This document shows, one piece after another, positions 13,490 through 27,400 of a stretch of 64,000 bases of DNA. The notes under the pieces are model-generated. The model was not told the origin of the DNA and searched no databases. It saw only the letters and a list, made by a program, of their open reading frames with translations. The stretch is from contig NW_027476201.1 of assembly GCF_051020955.1 (NCBI RefSeq), positions 1 to 64,000 of the forward strand, in the 5' to 3' direction. Each line of letters starts with the position of its first letter. Within the stretch, counting starts at the first letter, position 1. Origin of the DNA: Megalopta genalis (lineage: Eukaryota > Arthropoda > Insecta > Hymenoptera > Halictidae). A program made the position numbers and the translations under genes.

Positions 13490-13840
13490 TATCTTCAAAT
13501 CCATGCGAATCAAATGGTTTAGATTCAAATACTTGTGATATACATGATTCAGATTCAACTGCGTGCGAAACGAACGAGTTAGCTTCAAATCCATGCGAAA
13601 CACATGATTGAGCTTCAATTCCATGCGAAGTAGAAGGCTTAGCTTCAAACCCATGCGAATAAAATGGTTTAGGTTCAAATACTTGTGATATACATGATTT
13701 GGCGACAACAGCATGCGAAACAAACGAGATAGATTCAAATCCAAAGGCATCACATGATTCAGTTTCAAATCAATGCTACACAGAAGGCTTAGCTTCAAAT
13801 CCATGCGGATCAAATGGTTCAGCGTCAAATACTTGTGATA
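13490..13840 (+). repeat. 350-bp segment, second copy of 12740-13090
   Basis: See the partner at 12740. Between the two, a 150-bp shift repeat is also visible (about 13189-13260 against 13339-13410). Confidence 0.87.
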
Positions 13841-14600
13841 TACATCATTTAGCTTAAAATGCCGGCGAAACAAGCGAGTTAGCTTCATAGATAAGCGAAA
13901 CACATGATTTATCGACAAATTCATGCGAAACACATGGTTTAGCTTAATATTCATGCGAAACAAATGGTTTAGCTTCAAATCCATGCGAAACACATGATTT
14001 AGCTTCAAATGAATGCGAAGTAGAAGGATTATATTCGAATCCATGCTAAACAAATGGTTTAGCTCAAATACTTGGGATATACATGGTTTAGATTCAACTG
14101 CATGCGAAACAAACGAGTTAGCTTCAAATCCATGCGAAACACATCATTTAGATTAATATCAATGCGAAGTAGAAGGATTAGCTTCAAATCCAAGCGACTC
14201 ACATGATTTAGCTTCAAACAATTGTGATATACATGATTCAGCTTCAACTGCATGTGAAACAAACGTGTTAGCTACAAATTCAAGCGATAGACATGATTCA
14301 GCTTCCAATCAATGCGATGTAGAAGGCTCAGCTTCAAATCCATGCGAAAAAAATGATTTAGCTTCAAATATTTGTGATAAACATAAATTAGCTTCAAATG
14401 CAAGCGAAACAATCGAGTTAGGTACAAATCCAAGCGAAACACATGGTTTAGCTTCAAATCAATGCGAAGTAGAAGGCTTATCTTCGAATCCATGCAAAAC
14501 AAATGGTTTAGCTTCAAACACTTGTGATATACATGATTTAGCTTCAACTGCATGTGAAACAAACGAGCTAGCTTAAAATCCAAGCGAAACACATGATTTG

Positions 14601-15020
14601 TCTTCAAATCAATGCGAAGTAGAAGGCTTAGCTTCAGATCCATGCGAATCAAACTGTTTAGCTTCAAATACTTGTGATATACTTGATTTAGATTCAAGTG
14701 CGTGCGATACAAACGAGTTAGTTTCAAATCCAAGCGAAACACATTATTTATCTTCAAATCAATGCGAAGTAGAAGGGTTGTCTTCGAATCCATGCGAAAC
14801 AAATGGTTTTGCTTCAAGTACTTCTGATATACTTGATTTAGCTTCAAGAGCATGCGAAACAAACGAGCTAGCTTCAAATCCATGCGAAACACAGGATTCA
14901 GCTTCAAATCAATGCGAAGTAGAAGGCTGATCTTCAAATCCATGCGAAACAAATGGTTTAGCTACAAATACTTGTGATATACATGATTTAGCTTCAACTG
15001 CATGCGAAACAAACGAGCTA
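14601..15020 (+). repeat. 420-bp tandem duplication, copy 1
   Basis: Matches 15021-15440 at offset 420 with very few differences. The length is 14 monomers, not a multiple of the five-monomer HOR, so the duplication changed HOR phase. Confidence 0.9.
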
Positions 15021-15440
15021 TCTTCAATTCAATGCGAAGTAGAAGGCTTAGCTTCAGATCCATGCGAATCAAACTGTTTAGCTTCAAATACTTGTGATAT
15101 ACTTGATTTAGATTCAAGTGCGTGCGATACAAACGAGTTAGTTTCAAATCCAAGCGAAACACATTATTTATCTTCAAATCAATGCGAAGTAGAAGGGTTG
15201 TCTTCGAATCCATGCGAAACAAATGGTTTTGCTTCAAGTACTTCTGATATACTTGATTTAGCTTCAAGAGCATGCGAAACAAACGAGTTAGCTTCAAATC
15301 CATGCGAAACACAGGATTCAGCTTCAAATCAATGCGAAGTAGAAGGCTGATCTTCAAATCCATGCGAAACAAATGGTTTAGCTACAAATACTTGTGATAT
15401 ACATGATTTAGCTTCAACTGCATGCGAAACAAACGAGCTA
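15021..15440 (+). repeat. 420-bp tandem duplication, copy 2
   Basis: See copy 1 at 14601. S1 to S3 carry this segment once. Confidence 0.9.
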
Positions 15441-16920
15441 TCTTCAATTCAATGCGAAGTAGAAGGCTTAGCTTCAAATCCATGCGAATCAAACGGTTTA
15501 GCTTCAAATACTTGTGATATACTTGATTTATATTCAAGTGCATGCGAAACAAACGAGATAGCTTCAAATCCATTCGAAACATATGATTTAACATCAAATC
15601 AATGCGAAGCAGAAGGCTGATCTTCGAATCCATGCGAAACAAATGGTTTAGCTCAAATACTTGGGATATACATGGTTTAGATTCAACTGCATGCGAAACA
15701 AACGAGTTAGCTTCAAATCCATGCGAAACACATCATTTAGATTAATATCAATGCGAAGTAGAAAGCTTATCTTCGAATCCATGCGAGACAAATGGTTTAG
15801 CTTCAAATATTTGTGATATACATGATTTAGCTCCAAATGCAGGCGAAATAACGAGTTAGCTCTAAACCCATGCGAAACACATGATTTGGCTTCAAATCAA
15901 TGCGATGTAGCAGGCTTAGCATCAAATCCATGTGAAACACATGATTTAGCTTCAAATCAATGCCAAGACCAAGGCTTATCTTCGAATCAATGCGAAACAA
16001 ATGGTTTAGCCTCAAATACTTGTGATATACATCATTTAGCTTCAAATGCATGCGAAACAATCGAGTTAGCTTCAAATCCAGCGAAAAACATGAATTAAGT
16101 TCAAATCAACGTGAAGTAGAAGGCTTAGTTTTAAATCCACCCGAAACGAAAGATTTAGCTTCAAATACTTGCCAATATAAGTGATATAGCTTCAAATGCA
16201 GGCGAAACATACGAGTTACCTTCAGATGCATGCGAAACACATGATTTAGCTTCAAATCAATGCGAAGTAGAAGGCTGATATTCGAATCCACACGAAACAG
16301 ATGGTTTAGCTTCAAATAGTTGTAATATACATGATTTAGCAGCAACAGCATGCGAAAGAAACGAGTTAGCTTCAAATCCATGCGAAACACATGATTTGGC
16401 TTCAAATGAATGCGAAGTAGAAGGCTTATATTCGAATCCATGCGAGACAAATGGTTTAGCTTCAAATACTTGGGATATACATGGTTTAGATTCAACTGCA
16501 TGAGAAACAAACGAGTTAGCTTCAAATCCTAGCGAAACACATGATTTAGCTTCAAATCAATGCGAAGTAGAAGGCTTAGCTTCAAATCCATGCGAATCAA
16601 ATGGTATAGTTTCAAATACTTTTGATATACATAATTAGATTCAACTGCATGCGAAACAAACGAGGTAGCTTCAAATGAATACGAAACACATGATTTAGCT
16701 TAAAATCAATGCTAAGTAGAAGGCTTATCATCGAATCAATGCGAAACAAATGGTTTAGCTTCAAATATTTCTGATATACATGATTTAGCTTAAAATGCCG
16801 GCGAAACAAGCGAGTTAGCTTCATAGATAAGCGAAACACATGATTTATCGACAAATTCATGCGAAACACATGGTTTAGCTTAATATTCATGCGAAACAAA
16901 TGGTTTAGCTTCAAATACTT

Positions 16921-17523
16921 CTGATATACATGATTTAGCTTCAACTGCATGCGAAACAAACCAGTTAGCTTCAAATCCAAGCGAAACACATGATTTAGCT
17001 TCAGATCAATGCGAAGTAGAACGCCTAGCTTCAAATCCATGCGAATCCAATGGTTTAGCTTCAAATACTTGTGATATACATGACTTAGCTTCAACTGCAT
17101 GCGAAACAAACGACTTAGCTTCAAATCCATGCGAAACACATGATTTAGCTTCAAGTAAAAGCGAAGTAGAAGGCTGATCTTCGAATCCATGCGAAACAAC
17201 TGGTTTAGCTTCAAATACTTGTGATATGCTTGATTTATATTCAAGTGCATGCAAAACAAACGAGTTAGCTTCAAATCCAAGCGAAACACATGATTATAAT
17301 TCCAAATCAATGCGAAGTAGAAGGCCTAGCCTTAAATCCATGGGGAACCAAATGGTTTAGCTTCAAATACTTGTGATATACATGATTTAGCTTTCAACTG
17401 CATGCGAAACACACGCGTTAGCTTCAAATCCATGCGAAACACATGATTTAGCTTCAAATCAATGCGAAGTAGAAGGGTTGTCTTCGAATCCATGCGAAAC
17501 AAATGGTTTTGCTTCAAGTACTT
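16921..17523 (+). repeat. 603-bp tandem duplication, copy 1
   Basis: Matches 17524-18075 at offset 603, falling to 600 after small indels near 17341 and 17393. Shared marker: GATTATAATTCCAAATC. Confidence 0.87.
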
Positions 17524-18075
17524 CTGATATACTTGATTTAGCTTCAACAGCATGCGAAACAAACGAGTTAGCTTCAAATCCAAGCGAAACACATGATTTA
17601 GCTTCAGATCAATGCGAAGTAGAACGCCTAGCTTCAAATCCATGCGAATCCAATGGTTTAGCTTCAAATACTTGTGATATACATGACTTAGCTTCAACTG
17701 CATGCGAAACAAACGACTTAGCTTCAAATCCATGCGAAACACATGATTTAGCTTCAAGTAAAAGCGAAGTAGAAGGCTGATCTTCGAATCCATGCGAAAC
17801 AACTGGTTTAGCTTCAAATACTTGTGATATGCTTGATTTATATTCAAGTGCATGCAAAACAAACGAGTTAGCTTCAAATCCAAGCGAAACACATGATTAT
17901 AATTCCAAATCAATGCGAAGTAGAAGGCCTAGCCTTAAATCCATGGAACCAAATGGTTTAGCTTCAAATACTTGTGATATACATGATTTAGCTTCAACTG
18001 CATGCGAAACACACGCGTTAGCTTCAAATCCATGCGAAACACATGATTTAGCTTCAAATCAATGCGAAGTAGATG
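17524..18075 (+). repeat. 603-bp tandem duplication, copy 2
   Basis: See copy 1 at 16921. Copies in S1 and S2 (about 22908-23720 and 28606-29418) carry this module once. Confidence 0.85.
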
Positions 18076-18914
18076 GCTGATCTTCGAATCCACACGAAAC
18101 AGATGGTTTAGCTTCAAATAGTTGTAATATACATGATTTAGCAGCAACTGCATGCGAAACGAACGAGTTAGCTTCAAATCCAAGCGAAACACATGACTTA
18201 GTTTCTAATCAATTCGAAGTAGAAGGCTTAGCTTCAAATCCATGCGAATCAAATTGTTTAGGTTCAAATACTTGTGATATACACGATTTAGCTTCAAATG
18301 CAGGCGAAACAAACGAGTTAGCTTCAAATCCATGCGAAACACATGATTTAGCTTCAAATAAATGCGAAGAGGAAGGCTCTGCTTCAAATCCATGCGAATC
18401 AAATGGTTTAGTTTCAAATAGTTGTGATATACATGATTCAGATTCAACTGCGTGCGAAACGAGCGAATTAGCTTCAAATCCAAGCGAAACACGTGATTTA
18501 GCTTCAATTCAATACGAAGTAGAAGGCTGAGCTTCAAATTCATGCGAAACGAATGGTTTAGGTTCAAATACTTGTGATATACATGATTTAGCTTCAACAG
18601 CATGCGAAACATACGAGAATACTTCAATTCCAAAGGGAATCACGTGATTTAGCTTCAATCAATGCGAAGTAGAAGGCTAATCTTCGAAACCATGCAAAAC
18701 AAATCATTTAGATTCAAATACTTGTGATATACATGATTTAGCTTCAAATGCATGCGAAACAAACGAGTTAGTTTCAAATCCATGCGTATGACATGATTTA
18801 CCTTCAAATCAATGCGAAGTAGAAGGATTAGCTTCAAATCCAAGCGACTGACATGATTTAGCTTCAAACAATTGTGATATACATGATTCAGCTTCAACTG
18901 CATGTGAAACAAAC

Positions 18915-21900
18915 GTGTTAGCTACAAATTCAAGCGATAGACATGATTCAGCTTCCAATCAATGCGATGTAGAAGGCTCAGCTTCAAATCCATGCGAAAA
19001 AAATGATTTAGCTTCAAATATTTGTGATAAACATAAATTAGCTTCAAATGCAAGCGAAACAATCGAGTTAGGTACAAATCCAAGCGAAACACATGGTTTA
19101 GCTTCAAATCAATGCGAAGTAGAAGGCTTATCTTCGAATCCATGCAAAACAAATGGTTTAGCTTCAAACACTTGTGATATACATGATTTAGCTTCAACTG
19201 CATGTGAAACAAACGAGCTAGCTTAAAATCCAAGCGAAACACATGATTTGTCTTCAAATCAATGCGAAGTAGAAGGCTTAGCTTCAGATCCATGCGAATC
19301 AAACTGTTTAGCTTCAAATAATTGTGATATACTTGATTTAGATTCAAGTGCGTGCGATGCAAACGAGTTAGTTTCAAATCCAAGCGAAACACATTATTTA
19401 TCTTCAAATCAATGCGAAGTAGAAGGGTTGTCTTCGAATCCATGCGAAACAAATGGTTTTGCTTCTAGTACTTCTGATATACTTGATTTAGCTTCAAGAG
19501 CATGCGAAACAAACGAGTTAGCTTCAAATCCATGCGAAACACAGGATTCAGCTTCAAATCAATGCGAAGTAGAAGGCTGATCTTCAAATCCATGCGAAAC
19601 TAATCGTTTAGCTACAAATACTTGTGATATACATGATTTAGCTTCAACTGCATGCGAAACAAACGAGCTATCTTCAATTCAATGCGAAGTAGAAGGCTTT
19701 GCTTCAAATCCATGCGAATCAAACGGTTTAGCTTCGAATACTTGTGATATACTTGATTTATATTCAAGTGCATGCGAAACAAACGAGATAGCTTCAAATC
19801 CATTCGAAACATATGATTTAACATCAAATCAATGCCAAGACCAAGGCTTATCTTCGAATCAATGCGAAACAAATGGTTTAGCCTCAAATACTTGTGATAT
19901 ACATCATTTAGCTTCAAATGCATGCGAAACAATCGAGTTAGCTTCAAATCCAGCGAAAAACATGAATTAAGTTCAAATCAACGTGAAGTAGAAGGCTTAG
20001 TTTTAAATCCACCCGAAACGAAAGATTTAGCTTCAAATACTTGCCAATATAAGTGATATAGCTTCAAATGCAGGCGAACATACGAGTTACCTTCAGATGC
20101 ATGCGAAACACATGATTTAGCTTCAAATCAATGCGAAGTAGAAGGCTGATATTCGAATCCACACGAAACAGATGGTTTAGCTTCAAATAGTTGTAATATA
20201 CATGATTTAGCAGCAACAGCATGCGAAAGAAACGAGTTAGCTTCAAATCCATGCGAAACACATGATTTGGCTTCAAATGAATGCGAAGTAGAAGGCTTAT
20301 ATTCGAATCCATGCGAGACAAATGGTTTAGCTTCAAATACTTGGGATATACATGGTTTAGATTCAACTGCATGAGAAACAAACGAGTTAGCTTCAAATCC
20401 TAGCGAAACACATGATTTAGCTTCAAATCAATGCGAAGTAGAAGGCTTAGCTTCAAATCCATGCGAATCAAATGGTATAGTTTCAAATACTTTTGATATA
20501 CATAATTAGATTCAACTGCATGCGAAACAAACGAGGTAGCTTCAAATGAATACGAAACACATGATTTAGCTTAAAATCAATGCGAAGTAGAAGGCTTATC
20601 ATCGAATCAATGCGAAACAAATGGTTTAGCTTCAAATATTTCTGATATACATGATTTAGCTTAAAATGCCGGCGAAACAAGCGAGTTAGCTTCATAGATA
20701 AGCGAAACACATGATTTATCGACAAATTCATGCGAAACACATGGTTTAGCTTAATATTCATGCGAAACAAATGGTTTAGCTTCAAATACTTCTGATATAC
20801 ATGATTTAGCTTCAACTGCATGCGAAACAAACCAGTTAGCTTCAAATCCAAGCGAAACACATGATTTAGCTTCAGATCAATGCGAAGTAGAACGCCTAGC
20901 TTCAAATCCATGCGAATCCAATGGTTTAGCTTCAAATACTTGTGATATACATGACTTAGCTTCAACTGCATGCGAAACAAACGAGTTAGCTTCAAATCCA
21001 TGCGAAACACATCATTTAGATTAATATCAATGCGAAGTAGAAGGCTTATCTTCGAATCCATGCGAAACAACTGGTTTTGGCTCAAATACTTGTGATATAC
21101 ATGATTTAGCTTCTAGTGCATGCAAAACAAACGAGTTAGCTTCAAATCCAAGCGAAACACATGTTTTAGCTACATATCCATGCGATGTAGAAGTTTGAGC
21201 TTCAAATTCATGCGAAAAACATGGTTTAACATAATATTCATGCGATACGAATGGTGCAGTTCAAATACTTGTGATATACATAATTAGATTCAACTGCATG
21301 CGAAACAAACAAGGTAGCTTCAAATGAATACGAAACACATGATTTAGCTTAAAATCAATGCGAAGTAGAAGTCTTTTCTTCGAATCCATGCGAATCAAAT
21401 GGTTTAGCTTCAAATATTTCTAATATACATGATTTAGCTTAAAATGTCGGCGAAACAAACGAGTTAGCTTCATAAATAAGCGAAACACATGATTTATCGA
21501 CAAATTCATGCGAAACACATGGTTTAGCTTAATATTCATGCGAACCAAATGTTTCAATTTCAAATACTTGTGATATATATGATTTAGCTTCAACTGCATG
21601 CGAAACAAACGAGTGCGCTTGAAATCCATGCGAAACACATGATTTAGCTTCAAATCAATGCGAAGTAGAAGGCTTAGCTTCAAATCCATGCGAATCAAAC
21701 GGTTTAGCTTCAAATACTTGTGATATAGTTGATTTAGATTCAAGTGCGTGCGAAACAAACGAGTTAGCTTCAAATCCAAGCGAAACACATGATTTATGTT
21801 CAAATCAATGCGAGGTAGAAGGCTTAGCTTCAAATCCATGCGAATCAAACGGTTTAGCTTTAAATACATGTGATATGCATAGTTTAGATTCAAGTGCATG

Positions 21901-24401
21901 GGAAACAAACGAATTAGCTTCAAATCCAAGCGAAACACATGATTTATCTTCAAATCAATGCGAGGTAGAAGGCTTAGCTTCAGATCCATGCGAATCAAAC
22001 TGTTTAGCTTCAAACACTTGTGATATACTTGATTTAGATTCAAGTGCGTGCGATACAAACGAGTTAGTTCCAAATCCAAGCGAAACATATGATTTAACAT
22101 CAAATCAATGCGAAGCAGAAGGCTGATCTTCGAATCCATGCGAAACAAATGGTTTAGCTTCAAATACTTGTGATATACATGATTTAGCTTCAACTGCAGG
22201 CGAAACAAACGAGTTAGCTTCATAGCCAAGCGAAACACATGATTTATCGACAAATTCATGCGAAACACATGGTTTAGCTTAATATTCATGCCAAACAAAT
22301 GGTTTAGCTTTAAATACTTATGATATACATGATTTAGCTTCAACTGCACGCGAAACAAACCAGTTAGCTTCAAATCCATGCGAAACACATGATTTAGCTT
22401 CAAATCAATGCGAAGTAGATGGCTTATCTTCGAATCCATGCAAAACAAATGGTTTAGCTTCAAACACTTGTGATATACATGATTTAGCTTCAACTGCATG
22501 TGAAACAAATGAGTTAGCTTAAAATCCAAGTGAAACACATGATTTGTCTTCAAATCAATGCGAAGTAGAAGGCTTAGCTTCAGATCCATGCGAATCAAAC
22601 TGTTTAGCTTCAAATACTTGTGATATACTTGATTTAGATTCAAGTGCGTGCGATACAAACGAGTTAGTTTCAAATCCAAGCAAAACACATTATTTATCTT
22701 CAAATCAATGCGAAGTAGAAGGGTTGACTTCGAATCCATGCGAAACAAATGGTTTTGCTTCAAGTACTTGTGATATACTTGATTTAGCTTCAAGAGCATG
22801 CGAAACAAACGAGTTAGCTTCAAATCCATGCGAAACACAGGATTCAGCTTCAAATCAATGCGAAGTAGAAGGCTGATCTTCAAATCCATGCGAAACAAAT
22901 GGTTTAGCTACAAATACTTGTGATATACATGATTTAGCTTCAACTGCACGCGAAACAAACCAGTTAGCTTCAAATCCATGCGAAACACATGATTTAGCTT
23001 CAAATCAATGCGAAGTAGAAGGCTTATCATCGAATCAATGCGAAACAAATGGTTTAGCTTCAAATATTTCTGATATACATGATTTAGCTTAAAATGCCGG
23101 CGAAACAAGCAGGTTAGCTTCATAGATAAGCGAAACACATGATTTATCGACAAATTCATGCGAAACACTTGGTTTAGCTTAATATTCATGCGAAACAAAT
23201 GGTTTAGCTTCAAATACTTCTGATATACATGATTTAGCTTCAACTGCATGCGAAACAAACCAGTTAGCTTCAAATCCAAGCGAAACACATGATTTAGCTT
23301 CAGATCAATGCGAAGTAGAACGCCTAGCTTCAAATCCATGCGAATCCAATGGTTTAGCTTCAAATACTTGTGATATACATGACTTAGCTTCAACTGCATG
23401 CGAAACAAACGACTTAGCTTCAAATCCATGCGAAACACATGATTTAGCTTCAAGTAAAAGCGAAGTAGAAGGCTGATCTTCGAATCCATGCGAAACAACT
23501 GGTTTAGCTTCAAATACTTGTGATATGCTTGATTTATATTCAAGTGCATGCAAAACAAACGAGTTAGCTTCAAATCCAAGCGAAACACATGATTATAATT
23601 CCAAATCAATGCGAAGTAGAAGGCCTAGCCTTAAATCCATGGGAACCAAATGGTTTAGCTTCAAATACTTGTGATATACATGATTTAGCTTCAACTGCAT
23701 GCGAAACACACGCGTTAGCTTCAAATCCATGCGAATCAAATTGTTTAGGTTCAAATACTTGTGATATACACGATTTAGCTTCAAATGCAGGCGAAACAAA
23801 CGAGTTAGCTTCAAATCCATGCGAAACACATGATTTAGCTTCAAATAAATGCGAAGAGGAAGGCTCTGCTTCAAATCCATGCGAATCAAATGGTTTAGTT
23901 TCAAATAGTTGTGATATACATGATTCAGATTCAACTGCGTGCGAAACGAGCGAATTAGCTTCAAATCCAAGCGAAACACGTGATTTAGCTTCAATTCAAT
24001 ACGAAGTAGAAGGCTGAGCTTCAAATTCATGCGAAACGAATGGTTTAGGTTCAAATACTTGTGATATACATGATTTAGCTTCAACAGCATGCGAAACATA
24101 CGAGAATACTTCAATTCCAAAGGAATCACGTGATTTAGCTTCAAATCAATGCGAAGTAGAAGGCTAATCTTCGAAACCATGCAAAACAAATCATTTAGAT
24201 TCAAATACTTGTGATATACATGATTTAGCTTCCAATGCATGCGAAACAAACGAGTTAGTTTCAAATCCATGCGTATCACATGATTTACCTTCAAATCAAT
24301 GCGAAGTAGAAGGATTAGCTTCAAATCCAAGCGACTCACATGATTTAGCTTCAAACAATTGTGATATACATGATTCAGCTTCAACTGCATGTGAAACAAA
24401 C
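18915..24401 (+). repeat. Super-repeat copy S1 (5.49 kb)
   Basis: Matches S2 through most of its length: offset 5487 at the start, about 5848 after 19833, 5698 from about 20503 to 23720, and 5758 at the end. The offset steps mark a 359-bp segment missing from S1 (present at 25322-25680), a 149-bp segment missing from S2, and 60 bp more in S2. Confidence 0.88.
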
Positions 24402-27400
24402 GTGTTAGCTACAAATTCAAGCGATAGACATGATTCAGCTTCCAATCAATGCGATGTAGAAGGCTCAGCTTCAAATCCATGCGAAAAAAATGATTTAGCT
24501 TCAAATATTTGTGATAAACATAAATTAGCTTCAAATGCAAGCGAAACAATCGAGTTAGGTACAAATCCAAGCGAAACACATGGTTTAGCTTCAAATCAAT
24601 GCGAAGTAGAAGGCTTATCTTCGAATCCATGCAAAACAAATGGTTTAGCTTCAAACACTTGTGATATACATGATTTAGCTTCAACTGCATGTGAAACAAA
24701 CGAGCTAGCTTAAAATCCAAGCGAAACACATGATTTGTCTTCAAATCAATGCGAAGTAGAAGGCTTAGCTTCAGATCCATGCGAATCAAACTGTTTAGCT
24801 TCAAATACTTGTGATATACTTGATTTAGATTCAAGTGCGTGCGATGCAAACGAGTTAGTTTCCAAATCCAAGCGAAACACATTATTTATCTTCAAATCAA
24901 TGCGAAGTAGAAGGGTTGTCTTCGAATCCATGCGAAACAAATGGTTTTGCTTCAAGTACTTCTGATATACTTGATTTAGCTTCAAGAGCATGCGAAACAA
25001 ACGAGTTAGCTTCAAATCCATGCGAAACACAGGATTCAGCTTCAAATCAATGCGAAGTAGAAGGCTGATCTTCAAATCCATGCGAAACAAATCGTTTAGC
25101 TACAAATACTTGTGATATACATGATTTAGCTTCAACTGCATGCGAAACAAACGAGCTATCTTCAATTCAATGCGAAGTAGAAGGCTTTGCTTCAAATCCA
25201 TGCGAATCAAACGGTTTAGCTTCGAATACTTGTGATATACTTGATTTATATTCAAGTGCATGCGAAACAAACGAGATAGGCTTCAAATCCATTCGAAACA
25301 TATGATTTAACATCAAATCAATGCGAAGCAGAAGGCTGATCTTCGAATCCATGTGAAACAAATGGTTTAGCTCAAATACTTGGGATATACATGGTTTAGA
25401 TTCAACTGCATGCGAAACAAACGAGTTAGCTTCAAATCCATGCGAAACACATCATTTAGATTAATATCAATGCGAAGTAGAAAGCTTATCTTCGAATCCA
25501 TGCGAGACAAATGGTTTAGCTTCAAATATTTGTGATATACATGATTTAGCTCCAAATGCAGGCGAAATAACGAGTTAGCTCTAAACCCATGCGAAAACAC
25601 ATGATTTGGCTTCAAATCAATGCGATGTAGCAGGCTTAGCATCAAATCCATGTGAAACACATGATTTAGCTTCAAATCAATGCCAAGACCAAGGCTTATC
25701 TTCGAATCAATGCGAAACAAATGGTTTAGCCTCAAATACTTGTGATATACATCATTTAGCTTCAAATGCATGCGAAACAATCGAGTTAGCTTCAATCCAG
25801 CGAAAAACATGAATTAAGTTCAAATCAACGTGAAGTAGAAGGCTTAGTTTTAAATCCACCCGAAACGAAAGATTTAGCTTCAAATACTTGCCAATATAAG
25901 TGATATAGCTTCAAATGCAGGCGAAACATACGAGTTACCTTCAGATGCATGCGAAACACATGATTTAGCTTCAAATCAATGCGAAGTAGAAGGCTGATAT
26001 TCGAATCCACACGAAACAGATGGTTTAGCTTCAAATAGTTGTAATATACATGATTTAGCAGCAACAGCATGCGAAAGAAACGAGTTAGCTTCAAATCCAT
26101 GCGAAACACATGATTTGGCTTCAAATGAATGCGAAGTAGAAGGCTTATATTCGAATCCATGCGAGACAAATGGTTTAGCTTCAAATACTTGGGATATACA
26201 TAATTAGATTCAACTGCATGCGAAACAAACGAGGTAGCTTCAAATGAATACGAAACACATGATTTAGCTTAAAATCAATGCGAAGTAGGAGGCTTATCAT
26301 CGAATCAATGCGAAACAAATGGTTTAGCTTCAAATATTTCTGATATACATGATTTAGCTTAAAATGCCGGCGAAACAAGCGAGTTAGCTTCATAGATAAG
26401 CGAAACACATGATTTATCGACAAATTCATGCGAAACACATGGTTTAGCTTAATATTCATGCGAAACAAATGGTTTAGCTTCAAATACTTCTGATATACAT
26501 GATTTAGCTTCAACTGCATGCGAAACAAACCAGTTAGCTTCAAATCCAAGCGAAACACATGATTTAGCTTCAGATCAATGCGAAGTAGAACGCCTAGCTT
26601 CAAATCCATGCGAATCCAATGGTTTAGCTTCAAATACTTGTGATATACATGACTTAGCTTCAACTGCATGCGAAACAAACGAGTTAGCTTCAAATCCATG
26701 CGAAACACATCATTTAGATTAATATCAATGCGAAGTAGAAGGCTTATCTTCGAATCCATGCGAAACAACTGGTTTTGGCTCAAATACTTGTGATATACAT
26801 GATTTAGCTTCTAGTGCATGCAAAACAAACGAGTTAGCTTCAAATCCAAGCGAAACACATGTTTTAGCTACATATCCATGCGATGTAGAAGTTTGAGCTT
26901 CAAATTCATGCGAAAAACATGGTTTAACATAATATTCATGCGATACGAATGGTGCAGTTCAAATACTTGTGATATACATAATTAGATTCAACTGCATGCG
27001 AAACAAACAAGGTAGCTTCAAATGAATACGAAACACATGATTTAGCTTAAAATCAATGCGAAGTAGAAGTCTTTTCTTCGAATCCATGCGAATCAAATGG
27101 TTTAGCTTCAAATATTTCTAATATACATGATTTAGCTTAAAATGTCGGCGAAACAAACGAGTTAGCTTCATAAATAAGCGAAACACATGATTTATCGACA
27201 AATTCATGCGAAACACATGGTTTAGCTTAATATTCATGCGAACCAAATGTTTCAATTTCAAATACTTGTGATATATATGATTTAGCTTCAACTGCATGCG
27301 AAACAAACGAGTGCGCTTGAAATCCATGCGAAACACATGATTTAGCTTCAAATCAATGCGAAGTAGAAGGCTTAGCTTCAAATCCATGCGAATCAAACGG

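Larger units (their letters stand above)
12473..14053 (-). other. Longest stop-free frame (526 codons), not called as a gene
   Basis: This reverse-strand frame reads 10-residue repeats with a core like HVFRMDLKLN for 526 codons. It is open because the reverse complement of the monomer consensus contains no stop in this frame and 1-bp indels happen to be absent here. The forward frame of the same DNA is also open in long stretches. Products would be low-complexity and lack any domain I recognise, and there is no promoter or intron structure I can support. I include it only as the strongest ORF in the window. Confidence 0.1.
10141..14264 (+). repeat. Array domain II (shuffled segments)
   Basis: Same 30-bp monomers, but with domain-specific variants such as TTCTCGTGATATAC, GGCATGCGAAACAATCGAG and ACAAAATCTCGTG. 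Segments recur at offsets of about 1350, 963/813, 1623 and 750 bp, so order is mosaic rather than a simple tandem. Confidence 0.8.
14265..18914 (+). repeat. Super-repeat copy S0 (4.65 kb, variant)
   Basis: Contains two internal tandem duplications (420 bp and about 603 bp) that later copies lack. It also lacks about 2 kb that S1 and S2 carry at 21.1-22.9 kb and 26.8-28.6 kb. Confidence 0.8.
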
